Assembly (NCBI GenBank): GCA_009835515.1
Contig: VXXH01000774.1
Coordinates: forward strand, 1-7,607
Source of the DNA: Candidatus Poribacteria bacterium
GTDB lineage: Bacteria; Poribacteria; WGA-4E; WGA-3G
DNA: 7,607 nucleotides
Direction: 5' to 3'
The position numbers were made by a program, and so were the translations under genes. Shown piece after piece: positions 1 to 4,853 of this stretch (positions within the stretch are counted from its first letter, which is position 1; the number at the start of each line of letters is the position of its first letter). Under the pieces are notes generated by a model that saw only the letters and a list, made by a program, of their open reading frames with translations, had not been told where the DNA came from and made no database searches.

Positions 1-605
1 ATTTTTATCTCGTATACTTCGTCCTCTTCGTCTGCTGGCATTTTGCCAATAAGGAATGTACCGTCAAGTGAGAGAAAATCAGGTTTAGAGATAATTTTCG
101 GATTTCCGTTGGTGTATTCTGTCAGATCAATTTCTATTGATGATAGAGCAAAAAACTCAAGCGTTTCACCATCGAGATATAATTCTTGATCAGGTGTCGA
201 ACGATCGCGTGCATGTGACACCGTTTTCTCGTAAATTCGCTGAATTCTGCTCGGTATGTTCGGTCTGTCCCTTTGACATATCCAAATTGTACCGATAATC
301 GTATCGTATAGAGCATTGTCAGGAAACGCTATATTCACAACACCGTATTGCCAGTCGAGACCCGGCAACGGCTTTTCCGGTGTAAAGATAGCTGTTGGCA
401 CAGGGGTTGTCTCTGTCAATGGTGGATCATCGCCGACTGCTTTCCACGTCATCAAGAATGCGTAAGACGGTGGATCACCTGATATATACCGATAGCGGTA
501 GTTCCGATTTTCGCCACGATTTATCGTCAACGCACCTTCAATTTTATTAGCCGTCAACGGTTCAAAAATATCTATTTTTGGCGGTATCTTCACATCATCA
601 GGCAT
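1..605 (-). CDS. Hypothetical protein, partial at the left edge; N-terminal YR-x-x-G-x-P module
   Basis: An open frame runs from ATG (603-605) leftwards off the window with no stop, giving 201 complete codons. The start is well supported: AGGAG lies at 612-616, six bases before ATG. The start overlaps the stop of the upstream glycosyltransferase-like gene by 8 bp (ATGccTGA), so translation is probably coupled. The protein has no signal peptide or membrane segment. Residues 36-50 hold a tyrosine/arginine-rich strand, then SGDPP and AF, followed by FTP at 74-76 and a W-Q-Y-G-V-V strand at 85-90. The same order of motifs occurs in the 114-aa and 140-aa proteins of this operon, so this looks like the same module with a longer C-terminal extension (from about residue 100). 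The extension is acidic near the edge (ADEEDE). I do not recognise a family and assign no function. Confidence 0.8.
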   Translation of the reverse strand, partial: MPDDVKIPPKIDIFEPLTANKIEGALTINRGENRNYRYRYISGDPPSYAFLMTWKAVGDDPPLTETTPVPTAIFTPEKPLPGLDWQYGVVNIAFPDNALYDTIIGTIWICQRDRPNIPSRIQRIYEKTVSHARDRSTPDQELYLDGETLEFFALSSIEIDLTEYTNGNPKIISKPDFLSLDGTFLIGKMPADEEDEVYEIK

Positions 606-1542
606 CTTCGACTCCTGCTATAGCATGCATCACCTGAAAAAAGAAATCTTCCGTTCCCTTCGTAGGTGTGCAATGGAACAACGTCGCTTCTGTTCCAAGC
701 ACTGCGCCCATATATTCGATCATTGATACATCAAGCTCTTCACTTATATCATACGTTCGGATTCCAAATTTCTCGGAATAGAATAACGCACAGACCTCAT
801 CATCCCCGATATACGGCGCACGCCGATGCATCCATGTAATAAAATCCGGGCGCGTCGCATGGTAATACTTCGCCGGGTAGATCGACACACCGCCGATATG
901 ATGAATCACCGTCTCAAACGATGTAGGGCCACCCACCATCTTTATGAGCGCATCCACCTTCAGATCGCTGAGTTTCGTAGCGTCCGATAGATGCGTCTTC
1001 CAATCCCATTCTGTTGTGGCGTACCGCCTGATATATCCAATGCCTCGTGTCGTTAACTGTTTCACACCCTTGAAAAATGATATTTTTTCGGCAGTCGGCA
1101 GAAACAGTAAATCCGCATCCCATACCACAACAGCGTCATAAGCCGAAAAAACCGGAAACCAGAAAGGAATCGTCTTTTTCGACAGATACGCCCAGAATCC
1201 CATGTCTACATCGGGTAACGGGAGTGCCGAGAAATAAACAATATCCGACGCTTCAATGCCGTTCGCCTCAAAAATCGGATTCAGTTTATGTCGAGTGAGA
1301 TAGTCCACGAAAAATTTGACTTCAACATTCTCGGCAACCGCATCCGTGAACCGTAGGCATGCACACCGTGAATAGATCGCCGAGCGTGCGAACGCTATAA
1401 TGTTTTCGGGGTTCGTATACGCGTCGAAAAACAACGGGATCAACGCAATACAAGCGGTTTCACCACCGACAGGACGCGGCGGTGAAACTGCTAAGTCCGG
1501 CAACGATAGAAAAGGGAGATAACGCCCATCAACAGTTGTCAT
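598..1542 (-). CDS. Putative GT-A fold glycosyltransferase, GT8-like
   Basis: This 314-aa soluble protein looks like a nucleotide-sugar glycosyltransferase of the GT-A fold. Seen directly: a hydrophobic strand followed by WDAD at 141-144, matching the metal-binding DxD motif (D142, D144); an HHIGGVSIYPAKYY segment at 214-227, placed like the N-x-G-V strand of GT8 enzymes; GDDE at 246-249; and LFHCTPTKG at 288-296, whose H290 could be the third metal ligand seen as HxxGxxKPW in GT8. By family knowledge, such enzymes move a sugar from a UDP-sugar to an acceptor; donor and acceptor cannot be read here. There is no signal peptide, so it should act in the cytoplasm. The ATG lies 3 bp after the stop of the 140-aa gene with no clear Shine-Dalgarno sequence, which suggests translational coupling. 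The first 28 residues are proline-rich and unlike a typical GT8 N-terminus. The assignment rests on motifs only. Confidence 0.65.
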   Translation of the reverse strand: MTTVDGRYLPFLSLPDLAVSPPRPVGGETACIALIPLFFDAYTNPENIIAFARSAIYSRCACLRFTDAVAENVEVKFFVDYLTRHKLNPIFEANGIEASDIVYFSALPLPDVDMGFWAYLSKKTIPFWFPVFSAYDAVVVWDADLLFLPTAEKISFFKGVKQLTTRGIGYIRRYATTEWDWKTHLSDATKLSDLKVDALIKMVGGPTSFETVIHHIGGVSIYPAKYYHATRPDFITWMHRRAPYIGDDEVCALFYSEKFGIRTYDISEELDVSMIEYMGAVLGTEATLFHCTPTKGTEDFFFQVMHAIAGVEDA

Positions 1543-1545
1543 AAT

Positions 1546-1968
1546 CTATAACGTCGGGGTCCCGAGCCGAACCGTTCCGTCGTAGTTTGTATTTTCGGCA
1601 ACTTCTGGTGCAACTCCATACGCACCACCGTTCTGATCTTCCTCAGGGCCAAAGGGGATCGTTTGTCCGGTCTGTGGATCAACATATTCAATTTCAGCCT
1701 GTGCTGGTGTGAACGTTAGATCAGCTGCTGTCGCAGGACTCGCTACAGGTTGCCCCGCAGCCTTGACAATCTCAGAACTAAACGCACGTTCCGCAGGACT
1801 GCCAACCCTGTAAACATAGTTGACTGCATATCGTTTCCCTGAGACTACAGACACATTTTGGCTGCTACTGCCAAGTCGGATATACGGGCCAATAATAGGC
1901 GGGTCTTCTGGATTCTCCGTTGGTGGCTTGAGAACCCTTAACAGGAAATTATCACTTGCGTTTGCCAT
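1546..1968 (-). CDS. Hypothetical protein, 140 aa, YRVGSP module (paralogue of the 114-aa protein)
   Basis: I chose ATG at 1966-1968 rather than GTG at 1978-1980. The GGAG at about 1979-1982 abuts the GTG but lies about 11 bases before the ATG, and the ATG start gives MANASDNFLLRVL, which matches MAANDSFILRVL of the 114-aa protein. Shared landmarks are YVYRVGSP at 51-58, AFS at 62-64, FTP at 86-88 and a short closing strand N-Y-D-G-T-V at 128-133. The protein is small, soluble and rich in proline, glycine and alanine, with no signal peptide, cysteine or catalytic signature; a beta-rich structural domain is plausible. The start overlaps the 3' end of the 147-aa gene by 17 bp and the stop is 3 bp before the glycosyltransferase-like gene. 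Function unknown. Confidence is high that it is a gene and low for any role. Confidence 0.78.
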   Translation of the reverse strand: MANASDNFLLRVLKPPTENPEDPPIIGPYIRLGSSSQNVSVVSGKRYAVNYVYRVGSPAERAFSSEIVKAAGQPVASPATAADLTFTPAQAEIEYVDPQTGQTIPFGPEEDQNGGAYGVAPEVAENTNYDGTVRLGTPTL

Positions 1969-2395
1969 TTTTTTGTACACTCCATTTTTCTATGACTTGA
2001 AAAGGCACATCGCCAGTAGGCTGTTGATAATAACCACAAGCGATACCAAATCGGTTTTTCTTCTCGTAACACACTTCAACAACTTCAAAGGTCGATTTTA
2101 ACATTTCCATCTGCTCTGCCGAGACACTTTCATGGATCAAGTAACACGAACGCGGCGTGTTTATCACTTCGTCAAGAATTGTATAATCCGCGTTCTCTCG
2201 GTCGCCTGTCCACAGCTCATTGCCTTCCGCTCTGTCGATGTCGTCGATCGGATGTTTGAAACTGTTCATCAACAGAATATGACGATCTTCACCCTCATAT
2301 TCCGTGAAATACATGCGACCTAAACAACATATCTGCCACAAATGTTGTGGTGATACCTCTCGACTCAGCACAAGATAAAGCGGTCTATCTTTCAT
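1952..2395 (-). CDS. Hypothetical orphan protein, 147 aa
   Basis: I do not recognise this protein. It begins MKDRPLYLVLSREV and is predicted soluble, without signal peptide or membrane helix. It looks like a mixed alpha/beta domain: hydrophobic strands at LYLVLS, HILLMNS, SCYLIHE and VVEVCYE, with an amphipathic stretch VSAEQMEMLKSTF between the last two. It contains five cysteines (CC near residues 23-24, then three spaced in the C-terminal half) but no CxxC pair. Its C-terminal end is basic (KNGKRK). It starts 9 bp after the stop of the 114-aa gene with only a weak purine-rich stretch (AAGAGA) upstream, and its end overlaps the start of the 140-aa gene. It therefore sits between two copies of the YRVGxP module, which suggests a shared job, but none can be named. 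Confidence 0.72.
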   Translation of the reverse strand: MKDRPLYLVLSREVSPQHLWQICCLGRMYFTEYEGEDRHILLMNSFKHPIDDIDRAEGNELWTGDRENADYTILDEVINTPRSCYLIHESVSAEQMEMLKSTFEVVEVCYEKKNRFGIACGYYQQPTGDVPFQVIEKWSVQKNGKRK

Positions 2396-2404
2396 GATAT
2401 TCTC

Positions 2405-2749
2405 TTAACCATCTGGCTGGTTCATCACAACCGTGCATGCCCATGTCGCATTTGTTTCTTGTGGCAGCAGCCCTGAGACAACCAACGGATTCAAAGCATC
2501 TGCTTCAACGTCTTGCACAGGGGCTGCTGGCTCGAAATGCGTTATCGGCGTACGCGCATCCGCGTCTGACGCACTCCATTCCGCTGAAAATGCTTCCGTC
2601 GCCGGTGGGTTGCCAACACGATACAGTAGGTGTGATTCATACGAACCGAGTGCCGATGCCGTTTGATATTCATAACCATCTTCTACCTCAAGTGTACCGA
2701 GTTGTGTGATGGCTAACACCCTGAGAATAAAACTATCGTTCGCTGCCAT
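2405..2749 (-). CDS. Hypothetical protein, 114 aa, YRVGNP module
   Basis: This short soluble protein starts MAANDSFILRVL and carries LLYRVGNPP at 41-49, AFS at 53-55, HFEP at 71-74 and a closing TWACTVVM strand at 102-109. These motifs occur in the same order and spacing in the 140-aa protein (start 1968) and, less closely, in the partial protein at the left edge, so the three are probably diverged copies of one module. The start is supported by AGGTGA at 2756-2761, six bases before ATG. It begins 13 bp after the metallopeptidase stop and ends 9 bp before the 147-aa gene. It is strongly acidic (many D and E, few K and R) and lacks a signal peptide. I do not recognise the family; a small beta-sandwich is a guess from the strand-like pattern. 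Confidence 0.75.
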   Translation of the reverse strand: MAANDSFILRVLAITQLGTLEVEDGYEYQTASALGSYESHLLYRVGNPPATEAFSAEWSASDADARTPITHFEPAAPVQDVEADALNPLVVSGLLPQETNATWACTVVMNQPDG

Positions 2750-2755
2750 AAGGCA

Positions 2756-2761
2756 TCACCT
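2756..2761 (-). promoter_or_regulatory. Ribosome binding site for the 114-aa gene
   Basis: AGGTGA on the minus strand lies six bases before the ATG at 2747-2749 and overlaps the last bases of the upstream stop region. It fixes the start of the first gene in the compact five-gene block. Confidence 0.6.
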
Positions 2762-2762
2762 A

Positions 2763-3686
2763 TCAATAACGTCCGAAAAATGTAGCCTCGTGAAACCAGC
2801 CCCGGATGAGTTCTACCAACATCGGATCACGTTCAGCAAAATCTTCATACGTCCTAAACGTTACCCATCCCTGTGTTGGCGGGCGTGGCAAGTCTGTTAC
2901 ATGGTAAAACCACATTCGGACTCCTTCTGCCCAATACTCTTGATAATTTTCCTCTGCATACATCCCTGACCAAATGCCTTGTTCTATAGCATTTTCATAA
3001 GCCTGCTTTAGCTTATCATTAAAACTTGTATCCAATTCCTCTATGACTGAATGCATTGCATGCGCAAACTCATGAACAAAAGTCCACATCACCCGACCTT
3101 CGCTCAAGGGTCTGATAGTCGAAACGCAATACGTATATCGACCGCCACAGTGCGATAACGCATACGGAATATCCGGTTCATAATGTGGTGGTTCAGGGGT
3201 CTCACGCAGATGACCATACTGATCATTGACAAGCACATGATAGTGTCCGGTTTCAGGTGATAACATATCCCGAATTTCAGGATGCTTCGATGTCATCTCT
3301 AAGACAATCTCACGCGCCATCAAAAAGGCTTCATCGGGAACAATCTCATTTCCTATAACCGCAATGCCACCTGCATCAATATATTTCGTGTAGTATTTTA
3401 GCCGTTGGTCTAACAGGCATAGCTGCTCAAAATAAAGATTGGATAGGGTTAAATCATTGTGTTTTATACCTTGTGGCAACGCCCATGCAAGTGTCTCAAT
3501 AAGTTCATCACGATCGCCCCATAACTGTTTCTGTATCTCCGGTGGCACTTCTGTGATAGCGACATCAGGTGCAGGTGATGTGAATGCAAGGTCATATAAA
3601 ATGCCTTCCATGCTTTCCTCGCCACACCCAAATAGACACATGAGAATAAAAAGAAAAAGTAAATGTGATTTCAGCATATTGATCAT
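2763..3686 (-). CDS. Lipoprotein zinc metallopeptidase (HEFAH...EYWAEG)
   Basis: A 307-aa protein with a lipoprotein signal: a hydrophobic run from residue 5 ends in LFGC, giving a lipobox with C21 as the lipidated cysteine, so it should be membrane-anchored outside the cytoplasm. The zincin motif HEFAH is at 205-209 (H205 and H209 as zinc ligands, E206 as catalytic base). EYWAEG at 250-255 supplies a plausible third, glutamate ligand (E254, or E250), as in gluzincins. I recall a similar HEFAHAxH...EYWAEGVxxWF pattern in uncharacterised bacterial and eukaryotic proteins; the substrate is not known to me. A cysteine pair (C180, C187) precedes the active site and could form a disulfide. AAAAGGAG at 3693-3700 sits well before ATG 3684-3686, so I prefer this start to the in-frame Met4. 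It lies between the small membrane peptide (39-bp gap) and the YRVGxP block (13-bp gap). It could be a peptidase or a degenerate binding relative, though the catalytic residues are intact. Confidence 0.85.
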   Translation of the reverse strand: MINMLKSHLLFLFILMCLFGCGEESMEGILYDLAFTSPAPDVAITEVPPEIQKQLWGDRDELIETLAWALPQGIKHNDLTLSNLYFEQLCLLDQRLKYYTKYIDAGGIAVIGNEIVPDEAFLMAREIVLEMTSKHPEIRDMLSPETGHYHVLVNDQYGHLRETPEPPHYEPDIPYALSHCGGRYTYCVSTIRPLSEGRVMWTFVHEFAHAMHSVIEELDTSFNDKLKQAYENAIEQGIWSGMYAEENYQEYWAEGVRMWFYHVTDLPRPPTQGWVTFRTYEDFAERDPMLVELIRGWFHEATFFGRY

Positions 3687-3692
3687 ACGATA

Positions 3693-3700
3693 CTCCTTTT
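3693..3700 (-). promoter_or_regulatory. Strong ribosome binding site for the metallopeptidase lipoprotein
   Basis: AAAAGGAG on the minus strand lies six bases before ATG at 3684-3686. It decides between that start and the in-frame ATG three codons later. Confidence 0.75.
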
Positions 3701-3725
3701 AGGTCAGATTTATTGACTATTACCT

Positions 3726-3863
3726 CTACTCGTCAGGGTTATACGGCGGAGGACGGACAAAAAATGTGGCTGTAATTCTCGGCATGCCGAACATCGCTGC
3801 GACGACCCCCGTATACCCCACAACCAATTGGAATGAGCGGAACGGTCTTTTTCTAATTCGCAT
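3726..3863 (-). CDS. Small basic putative membrane peptide, 45 aa
   Basis: ATG at 3861-3863 opens a 45-codon frame overlapping the 3' end of the upstream fragment by 11 bp. The peptide has a very basic start (MRIRKRPFR), a moderately hydrophobic segment at about 11-27 (FQLVVGYTGVVAAMFGM) and a proline-rich tail RPPPYNPDE. This looks like a single-pass membrane peptide with its N-terminus inside. A longer version of the frame continues upstream to 4127, but there it is low-complexity and antiparallel to a better coding frame, so I take only the last part. A GGGA eight bases or so before ATG is a weak ribosome binding site; coupling to the upstream frame is likely. No family is recognised. The position just before the lipoprotein peptidase could mean a joint role or chance. 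Confidence 0.4.
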   Translation of the reverse strand: MRIRKRPFRSFQLVVGYTGVVAAMFGMPRITATFFVRPPPYNPDE

Positions 3864-4260
3864 CGTGTATTCCCAAGACAATGCACCCTTGTTCGTTATG
3901 ATATGTTTGAATCTCTTCAAATATAGACCTGTGAAGTTTGCCGTTTTTGACCATATCAAATAACAGTGGTGTCGAAACGATAAAGAGTTCAGGATTGACG
4001 TAAGCATCAATCTCTGTATAGAGTTCTGGTGGTATATGATAGATCGCTGGTGTTGTTTTGTTTTCGGCATAAAGCCGTGCGCCTGTCGGTGCGTCTGCGT
4101 CGATAAAAAAGATGATGACATTGACATCAGGTCTAATCGCCAAATGGAAGTTGATATAAGCGTTGACGGCTAAAGCGTAATCCGCTGCGGGTATACTCTC
4201 ATTTTCCGAGACGAGTGCGAAATCGAGCTTGCGTTGCTGAATACAAGAGGTGTTTCCTCT
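3853..4260 (-). pseudogene. 5'-truncated gene fragment, possibly thioredoxin-like
   Basis: The frame is open from the codon after a TGA (4261-4263) to TAG at 3853, 135 codons. There is no ATG or GTG at the 5' end; the only initiation codon in the first part is TTG at 4141-4143. The 39 codons before that TTG look protein-like (KLDFALVSENES, then AADYALAVNAYINFHL) and run smoothly into the rest. I therefore read this as a gene that has lost its start rather than a 96-aa TTG-started gene. The order of elements (helix after an ES-IPAAD loop, strand NVIIFFID, then FIVSTPLLFDMVKNGKL) recalls a thioredoxin-like fold, where the last strand often reads PTLFLLDKNGKI. If so, the usual CxxC site would be the IPAA stretch and both cysteines are absent. 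This fold call is weak. A TSC-IQQ sequence close to the break could be a lipobox remnant. Confidence 0.5.
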
Positions 4261-4261
4261 T
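4245..4261. repeat. Perfect 6-bp inverted repeat (hairpin) at the junction
   Basis: AAGAGG and CCTCTT flank a five-base TGTTT loop. No T-run follows on either strand, so it is not a convincing intrinsic terminator. It lies exactly where the downstream gene fragment loses its reading frame, and it overlaps one copy of the flanking direct repeat. Confidence 0.55.
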
Positions 4262-4327
4262 CACAGCATTTTTCTCACACGAAATACAACCTTATTTCTA
4301 CTAAATTGACACCTATGGTCGTTTCCT
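4249..4327. repeat. Near-identical direct repeats bounding a 58-bp segment between two broken genes
   Basis: GGTGTTTCCT (4249-4258) and GGTCGTTTCCT (4317-4327) differ by one inserted base and bound 58 AT-rich bases. The left copy lies at the damaged 5' end of the gene fragment, the right copy where the LamG coding sequence stops resembling a LamG domain. This fits a small insertion remnant with a target duplication, or a deletion between short homologies. No transposase or long terminal inverted repeat is visible. Confidence 0.35.
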
Positions 4328-4679
4328 TAGTGGCACCGGTGCCGCCAGCGGTTGACCACGCGTCAAGATAGAGCCACATTTCCACTGTAAGCCCTTCAAC
4401 AAGGTCTAAACTCTCACTATCAGGAATTTCCACAAAATCCCTGGGAGCATTTCCTCCAAAGGTAAGTCCGCCACCGGGGTTACCTTCACCCCATTTCGGT
4501 CCCATGAGTTCACCATCGTTCTTGTTGCCTGAGAGGTCCTTGACGGTTTTCCCGGCACCTGACTCAAAAGTGTAGAGGAGGACGGTGTGTTCATCTTGCG
4601 CAAAACCGGATAAACTTCCCCCAGATATTAACAGGAGAATCATCATTAGCGAACGCGTAACATTTATAATACTGGACAT
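4275..4679 (-). pseudogene. Truncated secreted LamG-domain protein
   Basis: The start is ATG 4677-4679, with AAAGGAG at 4691-4697 upstream; the GTG at 4698-4700 lies at the ribosome binding site and is not used. The 134-aa product has a signal peptide (hydrophobic stretch about 12-24, likely cleavage after GFA near residue 28). The first half of a LamG/concanavalin-like domain follows: LLYTFESGAG, DLSGNKNDGEL, a GG-x-L-x-F-G-G strand, and LTVEMWLYLDAW. After GGTGATKE the sequence stops looking like LamG (TTIGVNLVEIRLYFV) and ends. The W-H-x-x-G-T-Y-D-G and V-Y-V-D-G-E half, present in the LamG protein at 6938-7607, is missing. The break coincides with a direct repeat. Such domains bind carbohydrates or proteins at the cell surface; this copy is probably non-functional, though still provided with promoter and ribosome binding site. 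Confidence 0.7.
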
Positions 4680-4721
4680 GACAAAATCTTCTCCTTTCAC
4701 GTGTGTTATCGTTAGTTTGAT

Positions 4722-4750
4722 ATTTTATCAGAGAAGCACCCAATGTGCAA
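4722..4750 (-). promoter_or_regulatory. Candidate promoter for the truncated LamG gene
   Basis: On the minus strand TTGCAC (4745-4750) is followed after 17 bases by TAAAAT (4722-4727). TGA directly precedes the -10 box, giving an extended TGn -10. The -35 match is only three of six. It lies about 43 bases before the ATG, in the gap between divergent genes. Sigma specificity in this lineage is unknown. Confidence 0.4.
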
Positions 4751-4786
4751 TTTAAAAATCCCAACGCCAAATTAACACAATTGTTC

Positions 4787-4825
4787 TTGCGTTATTTTTC
4801 TCCAGTGTTATACTGAAGCTATACT
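4787..4825 (+). promoter_or_regulatory. Candidate promoter(s) for the glycosidase-LamG operon
   Basis: TTGCGT (4787-4792) lies 16 bases before TATACT (4809-4814). A second TATACT follows at 4820-4825, 11 bp later, so there may be two start sites or a repeated operator half-site. The glycosidase ATG is at 4854. Assignment is by consensus similarity only. Confidence 0.4.
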
Positions 4826-4853
4826 TTGAAACTCAACGGAATTGAGACTTGAC

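Larger units (their letters stand above)
4680..4853. other. Divergent intergenic region
   Basis: This 174-bp AT-rich gap separates the minus-strand LamG gene from the plus-strand glycosidase and is the only sizeable non-coding stretch in the window. It contains the two candidate promoters listed separately, whose boxes lie 36 bp apart, close enough for one regulator to affect both. I see no clear palindromic operator, riboswitch or small RNA. Confidence 0.6.

Noticed and set aside
134..316. 60-codon minus-strand frame
   Set aside because: It lies inside the better supported 201+ codon frame on the same strand in another phase, has no ribosome binding site, and has no recognisable content.
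2433..2709. Plus-strand frames of 77 and 90 codons
   Set aside because: They are antisense to the 114-aa gene, which has a ribosome binding site, a paralogue and operon context.
1..2749. Clear prophage tail or capsid region
   Set aside because: Compact overlapping genes and repeated small modules are suggestive, but no portal, terminase, capsid, tape-measure, sheath or lysis protein is visible, so I keep it only as one possible explanation.
3864..4127. Upstream part of the 133-codon minus-strand frame ending at 3726
   Set aside because: It is the +1-type shadow of the gene fragment at 3853-4260, which has the more protein-like composition. Only the last 45 codons, beyond that fragment, are kept.
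4245..4261. Hairpin as a transcription terminator for the truncated LamG gene
   Set aside because: The stem is only 6 bp and no U-run follows on the minus strand (GTATTC follows), so it is not a convincing intrinsic terminator.
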